Below, in pieces: positions 44,187 to 55,550 of a stretch of 64,000 nucleotides of DNA (within the stretch, counting starts at the first letter, position 1; each line of letters starts with the position of its first letter). Position numbers and translations under genes: made by a program. The notes under the pieces were generated by a model, which was not told where the DNA came from, ran no database searches, and saw only the letters and a program-made list of their open reading frames with translations. Origin of the DNA: Sordaria brevicollis (Eukaryota > Ascomycota > Sordariomycetes > Sordariales > Sordariaceae); the NCBI GenBank assembly GCA_033439795.1, contig JAUTDP010000002.1:1612001-1676000 (forward strand), in the 5' to 3' direction.

Positions 44187-47100
44187 GATGACGATTAAGG
44201 GGCTGGTGAGACGATCGATCGCGGCCGGATTTACCCTGGAATGTTGTCCGAGATGAAGTCCTCTCCCGAGTATTGGACGAGAAAAGAGGTATGGGACCTG
44301 TAGGTTGGACAAACGCTACTTTCCTATCCAGATTCTGCTCTGCGACTAGGGGATAGGAACAGTGCCGCAGGTGACCGGGGGACTGATGCCGTGACCAAGT
44401 ATGTCTGAGGTTGTATGCGGGTAACGCTGCCACACCCCCAACCAAGAAGAGAGAAGAGGATGATATGGACAAGTCCAAGTATTTGATACAGCTTACTGAA
44501 TGGTCAGCCCCACGGGGAGGCGGGTGAAGTAGTGGCGTGCGCCCCCGTGTGGAACCCAAGCAGATTGTTGTCTTTGATACTCTGGGGACGAGGAGGCGAC
44601 AGGGTCCACGGGCAATGGAACGCCTCCTGGGATGTTTCTGGACTTTTGAATCTCTTCCAGAGACGTTAGCTTTCCCCGGATTGAGCCCTGACAGGAGGAT
44701 CCGCGAGCAACGCTGCAGATGGCTTGGGCTGGCCTGCCTGGATAGGTGGACGGATCGAAAGAAGGGTTACGTTTGGGGGTCCTTGTCGTCCTTGTCTCCG
44801 AGGGGTTGATAAGCAGAAGCAAGCCGCAGATAAGGTTGACGCTCGTTGACGGCACCACTGTGTACGGATGTTTGAGGCTCGGGAAGTTGAATCCTATCAC
44901 AAGGCCCTATGATATCTGATGAGTTGAAAAAAGGTACACCTTGTCGTCCACTGCTTGGCTGGCCACTGCCCGTCTGTTTGTTCACCTGCCTTTGCGGTAA
45001 CACAACAGCTGGCTCTGTGTGATTTTCACGGCTGGTAGCAGCAGGAGAAAGGGGATCAGAGAGGAAGGAGAAGCAGCCTTATCGCTCTCTTGACACCGGC
45101 ACGTCCCTTTACCAAATGGAGTGGCTTTACGCGACAACGAAGGATGACAGAAACCTGGTGTCGGAAAGGAAGCCAAAGATAAGGTAGGGAGAGTGTGGCA
45201 GCAGTGTAGTATGTAAGGTATCTTTGTGTGTGAATATGATGTGTATTGTCTTGAGGAGGATAAAAAGAGCACAATCTTGATCGACCGAGGTGCCCTGCCT
45301 GCCACAGGAAGAGGAAGCGTGTAAGCGGTAGCGTATATGCGGGTGATTTGATAGATGGCGTCCCGGATTGGGTAGGTAGGAAGGCGTGTAAGGGTACCTA
45401 GCCACCGTAGGGTTGTAGGATAGCTTGGATAGGCAGGAATTCGTGGTACTGTAGGGTAGCTATTGGCAATCTGGCAATGAAGCGTATTGGCGAATCGACT
45501 TTTTGTGGTATATGTCGGCCGGGGGGGTTGTTTAACTCGGAATGTTCCCTATGTGATGATTGAGACCAGGATAAGATAAGCTAGGCTTATCTGCGTCATT
45601 TGCGAGGATGACAATGAAGGCACGGAACCGGGGTTTCGGCTCGAGCTTTCGAGGTGTGGGAGTGGTTAGTTTATCCTTTTTTGTTTCTGCCTCTTTGTTC
45701 CATGAAACATGGAAGTGGTAGTGTCTGGGGAAGAGGGGACGATAAGGGAGACCAGAATGTATAAGACAACAGAAGACACCAAGATCGTCGATATTCAGAA
45801 CCACTAAGATTCCGAGCAGGAGATCAACTGCACTCTGAACAGATTACAGACTGGTGCGCGTGCCTCTTTGCGAGAAAGAGCAGTGCCTTGGTCGAGCAGA
45901 AGATGTTGATGTGGGCGAGAATTTGAGAAACACCAAGTGCGGCACTCGTCAACCAACTTTGGTTACCTTGGCGCTAGATTGGCGTTTGTAAATGGCAGTT
46001 CCATGTTGTCCACCGCAACAGGACCCTTGAGACAGATAAGGAAGTACGTGGCTGCAGGGGCGACAATTGCTTGCATCTTGGTGACGGATTTCCCATGATA
46101 TGCCGTTCCTCCCTAACTCTGGGAGGTCTAGTACGGGACTAGTATGGGGTTATCTCGGAGCGGACAACGATAATGACGGCGACAGAGTGCCCATCTGTCC
46201 TGCCTGAGAATGGTGCCGTTGTGAGCATGGCGCGGTTGAGTTGCAGCAGAGACGGCCAGACACATGCGTCTGATATCAGATTGTCTGGTCTTATCATCTT
46301 TACGATTGAAGAACAAAATTCCTAATGGGAAAAAGGCGATAACGCATTCCATGATCGACCTAAAGTCCGTAGGTTAGGGGTACCTGCTGAGACCGGTGTG
46401 GACAAGGTGGTGGGGCATACAGGAGTAACAGCTGTGCACTTGTTTCTATACGGGGATCTGTTTAGATCATCGGCAGATGGAGGCCTGGAGGAGCAAGCGC
46501 CCGAGGTATCAGGTACACATTTCTGGAGTCGCGTGCGGGCTCGTTGGTCCTTGGGCTGCCGGGACCGCAAGTCATGGCACCGGTTACCGTGGATGGAGCC
46601 CCATTACCAAATAAAAAAGGCGCGTTACCGGAAGCCGTCCTCTTTTGGGAATACATTTAACGTAATGACCTGACGCCTGCCGAGACAATGGTGCCTTGCG
46701 AATGTTTGGTTGTTGGCCCGTCTTTCAGATGTCTGTTTCGTGCCTGTTTGTTTGACTGCCTGTACATACCTAGCAGCGGTGCGAGGGCATGAGCTCTAGG
46801 ATTTGGTGTTTCATGGCGGAGTGTCGGTCAAGGCCATTTCGGTGATTTTAGAAGACGTCTGAATGGTTCAACCTGGATGACTTTGCATCGTGTGTCGCTG
46901 CCAAGCGATCAGAGCGGAAAGCACGGCACCTATCACCGGAGAGTGAAAGCGTGAGTCGTCGTCCACAGGTCGTTCGGCACAGGGAAAAAGGCCGGTGTTG
47001 CTGGACTCTGTCACTCTGTTGCTGTGGCAGCTGTGCGGCCTCGGAAGGATCTCCCACAATAATGGTGCTTGGCATTGAGTCCACAAGCCGGGACATTTTC

Positions 47101-48786
47101 GTGAAAGAGAGTCTAAAAACTCTACTTGGGGGTGGGCGTGCGGCCTTGGGACCTTTTGCCCACCCCTCTTTAGTAAGAGGGGGTGGACAAAAGGTTCCCG
47201 CCTGCCCACCCCCAAGTAAACCGTCTCGAAACTGCGGCAGAACTTTTTAATAGCCCGGCGATGGAACGTCAAAGGTCCGATAAAAGGAGGAAGAAGCCCC
47301 GTTGCCGTTCAATGGATGACATCAGGCTCCGCCGGACTGGATGCTCGCTGCTGGGAATGTCCAAGCTGAGGTTCCATGCTGGCGTCAAGGCGTCAGGGCG
47401 CTGTCTCCCGTCGTCCCAAGTTCACGATGGCGGATAGGGACGACCCCACAGTGGGGTTCAGCTGAAAGAGCCTACTTGTAGGGTTCCCCGTTCCCTCGTT
47501 TTTTGTTCGGTTTCCATTCAGCTTCCATCCCAGTGCGGGCTCCTCTGCGGCTCAAAAACAACGTTTGGTGTTTACGAGCATGTGAGATGGATGTCGTGTG
47601 ATCTCGCTCATGGACACACGAGACACGCTGCTGGTTTTTCTTGAAGACAACGGCGACAGAAAAGTGTCAATCCAAACGGTCGGGATTCATGGTCGAAAGG
47701 CCCCCACATTTTGTCTGGGTGTTGTGGCTTGGAATGCTTGTGTGTGCATTTGTCGAGAGGTTGGCGGTGCAGTGTCTTGTGTGCTTCTCAAGACAATCGC
47801 CAAGCTCGCGTGCCCAGGACCGGATCGACGATAAACCACCCCCGTTTGGAGGGGTCCATTGACATGCGCCGCTTGCATCGGAGAACGCGGGGGTATTTTT
47901 TGAGAAGGCGGGGAGGGGGAACGGGGAGGACGGGGAAGGTCGTGACGAAGCGCCTAGAGTGCCCAGAATATCCTAGACGGGGTTGGGTTAATTATCATGA
48001 CATTGTGAGACTATCGACGGCAACGGGTGACGGACTGGACGGGAGGAAACGGTACCGTTCGTTTGGTGTTTTTGGATTTCCACCTCTTAGTCTTTGCGAC
48101 TACGTAGATGAACGGCTAAAGCTGGTGGGTGACACCTCGACGCTCAGGTCTTGCATGTTGGAGTATTGAAGGTATCGCGAACAGGAGACAAAAGGTATGT
48201 AAGATGGTTTGTATGATTTGACATGCAAGTTGTCGGATGGCGGTGCTTTGATTGGTGGTGGTTTTGGGGGGCATCTTGCGAAGGAGATTTGTCGAGGTCG
48301 AAGGGAGGAATGGAGGAGAATTATGCGATTCAAGTTACACAAGCAGGAAAGCGGTGGAGGAAAACTCTGACACTGCAGCGCACATGATACTACCTCTACT
48401 TTATGAAGCTGTTTTTATTCGGCAGTCGCGACTGACATTCTTGAGCCTCACCGGTTGAGTTTGGACTTCGACCGCTCCTTCCACCGTTGATGCACACTTG
48501 CCAAATTTGGTGGTGTGCGGGTGGGGGACGACTTCACTCAGTCGACCACACTTGCAGTTTTAAGAGGGCCTCAACCGTTGGAAGACGCGGGGTCATTGTC
48601 CCGTGATGATGTGAGAAGCCAATTGCAGAATCGTTGAAATGGAAATGCTCAACTCAGATATTGTAGTTCGTGTGCCTCCAATGACCAAAACCTCCCAAAG
48701 ACTGAGAATCCTTCATTGTCAAGATTCGTCTTCCACCACAAGTATCCATCTAAAGAGCCGACTGAAAGAAGACATCCCTCATCCCC
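44187..48786. other. long gene-free stretch with a strong hairpin
   Basis: No protein gene is recognised in 4.6 kb. The left part should be the promoter and long leader of the TamA-like gene. A perfect-ended 96-nt hairpin at 47123-47218 is listed separately. Scattered frames of 60-150 codons lack motifs and splice logic. Confidence 0.5.
47123..47218. repeat. 96-nt imperfect palindrome (hairpin)
   Basis: The ends TACTTGGGGGTGGGC (47123-47137) and GCCCACCCCCAAGTA (47204-47218) are perfect inverse complements. After a small asymmetric loop, GGGACCTTTTG (47148-47158) pairs with 47188-47199 with one bulge, then CCACCCC with GGGGTGG, then TCTT with AAGA around a TAGT loop. About 37 base pairs in all. 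It could be a miniature inverted-repeat element, a small-RNA precursor or a cruciform-forming site. No clear target-site duplication flanks it. Confidence 0.85.
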
Positions 48787-49625
48787 TCACCTCGTCCCCT
48801 CCGGCCAATAAACCATACAAACCTCTCTATACATTATCTTTCCTCCCTCCTCACCACTCTTCCTAACAGGTAACTCCATCTCAAAGTACCCAATCCTATC
48901 CGCCTCTTCAAACCCCAACTTTTCATACAACTTCACCGCCTCCACCGTACTCTCCAAATACACCGGCATCCTTTCCTCCTTCCCATTATCTAGTTCTACA
49001 AACTCTGTCAAAAAGTGTCTCGTCAGACTCGACCCAATTCCACGGCCTTGGTACTTGGGGTCGACGCAGACGAATGTCAGATCTGCTTGCCGGTTAGTAT
49101 TTTATGTGATGGACGACGCGAGAAGGGAAAGTAGGTAAGTAGGTATAAAATAAGAAACTCACGCCAACACCTCCTCCTCCCCCTAAACCCATTCCTCCTC
49201 TTCACCTCCGCGGTCACGCGGGCGTATTCTGATAGGCAGTCTTTGTTGCATCCTGGGATGGTGGCGATTTCTCCTTCTTCTAGCTTCTTCTTTTTCTTTG
49301 CTCCCTCGTTATTCTCCTCCCCTTCCTCCTTCTTGACATGTGGAGGGTGATCCCATCTGATGAACCCAACAATCTCGTCGTTGCCTTCAAGCCTGGCGAC
49401 CAAAATGCCTTCTTCGCACTGGGATGATGAGGATTGGAGCAGAGTCATCTTTTGGAGAGTGTCTTTGGCTAGAAAGTCTTGAAGGGCCGATTGGCTTTCG
49501 GGTGTGGGAAATTGGACGTGAAGGAGCGGATTGGATTGCATGGCGAGAAGATGGATCTCGGCTATGCGGGCTGCTTCGGAGGCAGTGCTGGGCTGGGAGA
49601 TGTTGATTTTGGGTTTGGTCGACAT
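48787..49625 (-). CDS. GNAT-family N-acetyltransferase
   Basis: Two exons: 49625-49163 and 49082-48787; 252 residues. GNAT proteins transfer acetyl from acetyl-CoA to amines. The acetyl-CoA pyrophosphate loop (motif A) is TFVCVDPKYQGRGIGSSL (Q/R-x-x-G-x-G). It is followed by a typical motif B segment, VYLESTVEAVKLYEKLGF. The N-terminal half (VARLEGNDEIVGFIRWDHP) contains the first core strands and a Lys/Glu-rich insert. The exon join (80-nt intron, donor GTGAGT, acceptor GCAG) gives HLTFVCVDPKY. The substrate is unknown; this type of fungal GNAT is often annotated as acting on small molecules. Its start is 222 bp from the stop of the next gene. Confidence 0.88.
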
Positions 49626-49847
49626 TGTGATGGTGGTGTCCTAGCCTAAAAGTCGTCGCTGTTGCAGAAGTGATTTTATTTGGATTGTGGTTGATGATGC
49701 TGTGGTGAGATGACGTACGTTCACTGAAAAGGTGGTTGTTGGAAAGGAAAGAGGAAAACAAACCAAAGCTGAGAGCGCGACGTAGGACGAAACAAAAATA
49801 CGAGATCATGTGACGCATTCGAGTTAGCACGTTGTCAATTCTATTCA

Positions 49848-51404
49848 TCATAACTGCTGTTGCTGCCACTGCTGTTGCTCTTCCCTACTCCCCGGCCATA
49901 TCCCAAACTCACCACCACCACCACCAGCATTCCCTCCCATACCTCCCACACCTCCTTGCCCTTCTCTCCCGTCCTCCACCCGATCAGCCTCCCTCATCAA
50001 CCTAACCGGCGTCTCCAACCACTCCTCCCACTCCCCTCCTCCTCCTCCTCCAACCACTCCTCCCAACCCCACCATATACCTCACCAAACTCTCGAGCAAA
50101 AACCTGCCCGAATCGCCCGATATCCACACCTTCCTACACAAATGCAAACAAACAAAATAATACGCCAGCACCGCCAAAACCTCCGGCCTTCCCTCCTCCA
50201 ACATACCCATCACGGGCCCCCTCAACATGGTGCCCCACGCCAGCAGCATCTGCACCTGCTTCCCCGGACTGTCGACAGCGTCGAAAATGACCTGCAGGTG
50301 CTCGACCGCTCGCGTCAGCGATTCCAAAACCGATTCCCCGTTTTGGTCCTTTTCGGTTCCGTCGAATTTCTGGTTTAAACGGCGCAACAGGTCGCCGCAC
50401 TCCGGCCCTGTGCCCCTCGTTCCATAGAGTTTGATTCCGACCTCGATAATCGGTTTTAGCTCGCTTTGCTTCAGTTCCTCGAGGTGACCTTCCATGATCT
50501 TGTAGATGCCGCGGTGTAAATGTAAGTAGCCGACGAAGCGGGTTAAAGTGGTGGGAAACTCTGCGTCTCTGTAGCTCAAGGTATCGCAAAGGGCGTGGAA
50601 ACCGAGGACTGAAGAGAACAGGAAAAGTGGGACGCGGTTTTCGATGCAGGCGTCGAAATGCGCCATGTCGATTCTGTTGAATAGAGTTAAAGCGTGGGTC
50701 TGGAGTTGGATGGCGTGGTGGTGGTAGAAGGCTTCGCGGTGGGGGCGGAGCACGGAGAGGTGGCGGGCGGAGAGGGCGAGGATTTGGTACATTAGGTAGG
50801 GCTCGCGGAGGGCGTGGTGCATGGTTAGGGAGCGGACGGTGTCGCCTAGGGGTGGGAAGGTGATGAAGATGTCGGTTGTGTAGTGGTATAAGAGTTCCAT
50901 GTGGACCATGTTGACGTTAGGTGAGGAGTCCACTCGGTCGTTTCCGTGGTTGGGAGGGGTGGGAAAGGGAGGGACTTCCGGCATAAGTGTATGCGGAAGC
51001 AGTCCTGGTTCGGGACCGGGGCCGGAAGCCGAGACGGGAACGGGAGTGGTGGCGGTGGATCCGCCGTAGCTGGAAAAGGAAGCTACAGATACGGAAGCAG
51101 ACCCGGCGGCCGAAGAAGGTGGAGTAGCGGCTACCGAGAGGGAGTCGGCCGGGGATGATAGTGATGGCTCATCGCTACCGCCACCGGTGCCGGTGTGACT
51201 GGTCCCGGGAAGGATTGGGTAGGAACATTCTCTGTCAACGGTTTGGCAGTTGATGCATCGTGGTCTTGTTTCGTCGCACTGTTCAATTATGTTAGACTTT
51301 GTGACTTGTGTGTTGAGTTTGTAAGCGGAACAACTTACCTTGATGTGCCGTCTCTTGCACTCGAGACAACCCTTTCGGGACTTTCGATGACTTCTCCGCA
51401 TCAT
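49848..51404 (-). CDS. Zn2Cys6 transcription factor (sterol-uptake-regulator-like)
   Basis: Two exons: 51404-51339 and 51278-49848; 498 residues. The zinc cluster is C-x2-C-x6-C-x6-C-x2-C-x6-C and starts 13 residues from the N-terminus (RKSRKGCLECKRRHIK/CDETRPRC). This near-terminal position with HRKSRKGC is typical of the UPC2/ECM22-type and related fungal regulators. A Ser/Gly/Pro-rich linker (about 50-130) precedes a helical domain with MELLYHYTTDIFITFP, YLMYQILALSARHLS and FVGYLHLHRGIYKI. The tail is Gly-rich and ends in a short Gln run. The 60-nt intron sits exactly between Lys and the third zinc cysteine, and is in frame without a stop. Target genes are unknown. ERG27 lies 2.4 kb away, but that alone does not link them. 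Confidence 0.85.
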   Translation of the reverse strand: MMRRSHRKSRKGCLECKRRHIKVSCSAYKLNTQVTKSNIIEQCDETRPRCINCQTVDRECSYPILPGTSHTGTGGGSDEPSLSSPADSLSVAATPPSSAAGSASVSVASFSSYGGSTATTPVPVSASGPGPEPGLLPHTLMPEVPPFPTPPNHGNDRVDSSPNVNMVHMELLYHYTTDIFITFPPLGDTVRSLTMHHALREPYLMYQILALSARHLSVLRPHREAFYHHHAIQLQTHALTLFNRIDMAHFDACIENRVPLFLFSSVLGFHALCDTLSYRDAEFPTTLTRFVGYLHLHRGIYKIMEGHLEELKQSELKPIIEVGIKLYGTRGTGPECGDLLRRLNQKFDGTEKDQNGESVLESLTRAVEHLQVIFDAVDSPGKQVQMLLAWGTMLRGPVMGMLEEGRPEVLAVLAYYFVCLHLCRKVWISGDSGRFLLESLVRYMVGLGGVVGGGGGGEWEEWLETPVRLMREADRVEDGREGQGGVGGMGGNAGGGGGEFGIWPGSREEQQQWQQQQL

Positions 51405-52013
51405 AGGGTTCAGGTGAGAGTGGATGGGTAGTGTAAGGGTAGTGTAAATAAGGTTACTAAAATGGTAGGCTGTGTAAGGGGTTCCGCGTATAAGTCAATT
51501 CCCCCCTGTACAGAATATTGCCGAGAACCGTGATGTTCCCTGTCAGATAGATGGATGTGTCCAATGTCATGCAGTCTTGACAAGTCAGATCCGGGTGGCA
51601 AACCGAGAGCGACATGCACAACTTTTTAAAACCTTTGAACTTGGTCGTTTGTCTCAAAGTTGGGAGGACTCCAATGTCGAAGATTAGACGAGTTTCATAT
51701 TGGTCTGTGGGACGCGTAGTGTTGATTACTTTGATTGCGCGTCGAGATGGGCGCAGTCGTTGACCGTGAGCAGCCACAACCGTGACTTATTAATCTGTAG
51801 GTTTAATAGGAAAAAGCGAGCCTCCACTGGTCAAAAAATCCCACGGACACCGAATTTCTCCGCCAAGCCCTGGTCACGGTGCCCGGAATGGTACCGAACC
51901 CGAGGCCGGCCCGTTCCGAGCACATAGCTCAGCCCCGGTTTCGAACAAGAATACGAGGCCCTCATCTCCGACGTTTCTATAAATTGTATAAAGCACCCAC
52001 GCGTCTCTGACGT
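51405..52013. other. intergenic region between two minus-strand genes
   Basis: Promoter and leader of the Zn2Cys6 gene and the 3' flank of the next gene. Nothing else is recognised. Confidence 0.55.
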
Positions 52014-53213
52014 CTACTGAGTATCAGGGGGTGGCAGATCCCACGGTCGAGCAGCTGAGGGTAAGGCATATTTGCTCTTCTTGCTCTTCCTGAGGCTCTT
52101 TCTCTTGCCGGGCTCCGGATCGGCAGCGGTGATAGGTCCAGGACCGACAAACCGTAGCACCCAATCCCACACTCTCCGCGTCTTCTCCAGCTGAGCATGT
52201 GTCGGCCTGGTCACAGATAAGTCCGAAGGGCTATAGTGACCGCCGGCATCTTCTGCGTCGAGCCTTGCTCGAAAAAGCAGGTGAACTTTGGTCAGACCCT
52301 TGCGCAGACTGGAGCCATAGACCTTTTTTGTGAAGGCATTCAAAGCCACGTTTTGAATGAGGACCACGTCTCGATGGCGCAAGCCTTCCAGCATGCTGCC
52401 CGCTACGGTATCGCAGCCAGGGGGCAGCCAGAAAGTAACGGCAAATCCCGCTTTGGTCTCGTCACCCACGAGGACTTCAACCAGAGAGCGGTCTGAGCCC
52501 CAGCGAGTGCTAACCGTTCGTGGCTGAGAGATGGAGATGATGCCGACAATCAAGTTGCAGGTGATGGTCTGGGGTTGGGCTTTGATGAGGTAAGCGGCTG
52601 AGGGGATATCCTTGAGGTCAGTGAGCCGGTCACCGCCACGGAACGTCAAGGGCTCTTTAACGTTCTCCTCTTCATCCACGCGGGATGCATGGGCAGTGGT
52701 CTCCAGAAACGAAGCCGTATCCAGATCTTCCTCGGTCATTACCGATGTTGTGGAGTGTTGCGACTCTGCATCTCTAAGCAAGTTAGCGTCCAGGTATGAG
52801 GAGCGGACATCTTGGTGCAGTGCAAGGGAATGCTCGTAGAATTGGGACTCTAAGTCGCCATGGACGACTGATGATTCGTCAAATGACCGAGATATGGATG
52901 CGATGGTGAGAAAGTCGTCGGGCTGGTTGATAACTTCCGGGCCGAAAGCCGGGTTGAAGCGGAAGCTGGAGTCATATTCCTGAGTGTAGCCGGTTTTGAC
53001 ACGTTCTTTTTCGAGGGTAAGGGATCTCCACGCGGCGTGGGTCGGAGCGGAGGCCGGGATGATGGACAGTTCCGGGTCCGGGCGATCCACTGCATTTTGG
53101 ATTCCCAAGAAGGTAGCAATAGGCTCCTCAAATTGATGGAGGAGATCCGGGGAGTTCCAGTCAAGCGCCCGGCTGTCTGGCGCCCCGGTGAATATCAACA
53201 CTTTGGAAGCCAT
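52014..53213 (-). CDS. hypothetical nuclear protein, possible OB-fold
   Basis: Single exon, 399 residues, starting at the first ATG of a frame with good codon usage. I do not recognise a named family. The N-terminal 190 residues are acidic and Ser-rich (for example STTSVMTEEDLDTASF) and probably disordered. Residues about 205-320 alternate short hydrophobic strands (ITCNLIVGIISIS, RSLVEVLVGDETKAGFAVTFWLPP, HRDVVLIQNVALNAF, KVHLLFRARL). That rhythm resembles the OB-fold of single-strand DNA-binding proteins such as RPA-like factors. The C-terminus has a basic cluster (KRKSLRKSKKSK), a likely nuclear signal. A role in telomere or break repair is only a guess. The start is 597 bp from divergent ERG27. 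Confidence 0.7.
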   Translation of the reverse strand: MASKVLIFTGAPDSRALDWNSPDLLHQFEEPIATFLGIQNAVDRPDPELSIIPASAPTHAAWRSLTLEKERVKTGYTQEYDSSFRFNPAFGPEVINQPDDFLTIASISRSFDESSVVHGDLESQFYEHSLALHQDVRSSYLDANLLRDAESQHSTTSVMTEEDLDTASFLETTAHASRVDEEENVKEPLTFRGGDRLTDLKDIPSAAYLIKAQPQTITCNLIVGIISISQPRTVSTRWGSDRSLVEVLVGDETKAGFAVTFWLPPGCDTVAGSMLEGLRHRDVVLIQNVALNAFTKKVYGSSLRKGLTKVHLLFRARLDAEDAGGHYSPSDLSVTRPTHAQLEKTRRVWDWVLRFVGPGPITAADPEPGKRKSLRKSKKSKYALPSAARPWDLPPPDTQ

Positions 53214-53810
53214 TCATGCTTGTGATGATTTGGAATCGTGTGATGTTTGGGGAGAAAGCGTGTGCTATAGTTGTAAAGGGAAAAGTAATGCGGGGCACGG
53301 GTAAGGCGAGTGAAGGAGGGGACGGGCTGACGGGTTGACGGGCATGCAAGGCACCCGCTGCCGGCCGGGCAACCTTATTCCCCGAACGGCACGGACTTGT
53401 CCAAATCTCCAGGTCCGAAAGTGGTGACCCGATCCCCGATCTCACCACTGACCAAAGATAATATAACAACACCAAACAGCGCCCTTTGTGAATGGAAACA
53501 ACTTTGACAGGCCATTGGCTTGCTAGCTAGTTGTTTGTGAAACAGGAAGCATATCTCCAATCACGTGTCACCATGAAGTTATATGTAATGAAACAATTGC
53601 CCAATTGGACAGGGGCCGAGATGGTCTCCACTAAAATGATCGCGTTGGACGGGCGGGACCCCTTTCAGACCGACACCGTGACGGCATCAAATCCAGGTTA
53701 ACATCTTGCATCTCGTTTCTGTCTGCCGTTGTAACCTGCACATCTGTCACTCATTGTCAATTCGCTTTGCATCGATCGCCGCAGTTACCCTTTGCGTACA
53801 TTCACAGAAC
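53214..53810. promoter_or_regulatory. divergent promoter region, OB-fold-like gene / ERG27
   Basis: 597 bases between two divergent start codons. No TATA box is obvious. The region should contain both promoters and leaders. Confidence 0.5.
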
Positions 53811-55321
53811 ATGGCCCCGGCACCATGGGATTCGGTTCCTCCTGAGGACACCCTCTTTGCGCTGGTCACTGGCGCCAACAGGCAAGCTCCCAACATCTAC
53901 CAGTACCTACCCATGTCTTCTGGAGAAAACATACTGACATTCAATGTGACTACAGCGGTATCGGTTTTGCCATCTGCGAACGCCTAATCGACGAATACCT
54001 CACGACCCGCTCCCTAACCTCCCACCTCATCGTCATCCCCACCACCCGCAGCGTCAAGAAGTCGCAAGAAACCATCGATGCCCTCCGCAAACATGCCATC
54101 GAGTTCGCCAACAACTCGGACATCCTCAAGTCCCGCCTCGGCCCCAACTACGATCCCCGATCCGTGACCAAGCGCATCCACATCCTCAGCGTCCAGCTCG
54201 ACCTGTGCAACCTCGCCGACGTCCACCGCGCCGCCGAACAGCTAGTCTCCGGCACCGTGAGCAGCCTCGTCTCTGGCAACGATGCCCTATATTTCACCTC
54301 CTGCGTCGACGTGACGATACCCCGTCTAGACTCGGTCATCTTCAACGCCGGCATGGGCGGCTGGACTGGTCTCGACTGGCCCAAGGTCTTCCACAACATC
54401 TTCACCAAGGGTCTAGTCCAAGCCACCACCTGGCCGACCTTCAAGGCTGCCACGGCAGGCCACGTCGTCAACCCACTACCCGACGCGCCCAAAGACGAAC
54501 AAGTGCCCGAGATGGGTCAAGTCTTTTGCGCCAACGTCTTCGGCCACTACCTCTTTGCGCACAAGCTTGTTCCCCTGCTCAGCCGCTCCGAATCCGGTCC
54601 CGACTCTCATTTGCCTGCGGGACGCATAATCTGGGAATCCTCCATCGAGCCCGGGTGGAAGAACCTTTCGTTGTCAGACTTCCAAGCCATCAAGACTAAT
54701 GCCGCCTACGAGAGCACCAAGCGACTTACCGACGTGCTTTCTTTGACTGCTACGTTGCCGTCTTCCAGACCGTTTGTCAACTCCTACCTCGAACCGGCGA
54801 CCAAGCCCAAATCTCCTACCACACCACCTAGGATTTACCTGGTGCATCCTGGTATCGTCCAGACCACACTGTTTCCGCTTAACGCGTTCATGTTCTTCTG
54901 GTACCGCGTTGTGCTGTACATTGCCCGTTGGCTTGGCTCGCCGTGGCATCCGATTACGGGGTATAATGGTGCTGTGGCACCGGTGTGGCTGGCGTTGCAG
55001 GAGCAGGAGGCTTTGGATGCGATCAAGGCTGAGCGTGTCAAGTGGGGGTCGAGCACGGATTGGTGGGGAGAGTGCAGGGTCAAGAAGACGGAAGTTGAGG
55101 GTTGGGGGTGGGATGGAACGGTTGAGACGAGGAAGGAGTTGAAGAATGAGAAGGGGGAGAAAGGCATGGGAAGGAAGATTGTGGGGAGGAAGTCAGGGGC
55201 GGTGGATTTGACGGAGGAGAAGAGGGTTGAGTTTGAGCAGTTGGGCGTGGAGTGCTGGAAGGAGATGGAGAGGTTGAGGGGGGAGTGGGAGAATAGGTTG
55301 GGAAGGGTTTTGAAGAAGTAA
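53811..55321 (+). CDS. ERG27: 3-keto-steroid reductase, ergosterol synthesis
   Basis: Two exons: 53811-53881 and 53956-55321; 478 residues. ERG27 reduces the C-3 ketone during C-4 demethylation of sterols in the ER, with NADPH. It is a short-chain dehydrogenase: the nucleotide loop TGANSGIGFA spans the intron, followed by the NAG motif (VIFNAGMGG), the catalytic Ser region (IIWESSIEP) and YESTK (Tyr/Lys pair). A hydrophobic segment FMFFWYRVVLYIARWLG in the C-terminal half fits membrane association, and a Glu/Lys-rich helix ends the protein. The intron begins with GC (AACAG/GCAAGC) and ends TACAG, with branch CTGAC; only this GC donor restores TGANSGIG. It is the target of hydroxyanilide fungicides in other fungi. 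Confidence 0.93.
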
Positions 55322-55550
55322 TGGCTGACGATGGTAATGAGGGTCGGTTGGTTAAAAAGTAAACATTACCCCTGTCCATTTTTGAGGAGCAAAGGAGCGA
55401 GAGTCCTATATTCATACAAAGAAAATAATCGTAATGACATGTACCCAACCCCCTTCTTCGCATGGGTATCAAGAAAGCCATTTCCAATGGGCTACTAAAC
55501 ATGTGCAACATCCAAAACATAAAAAGCATACAACCATAACCCATCATAAC

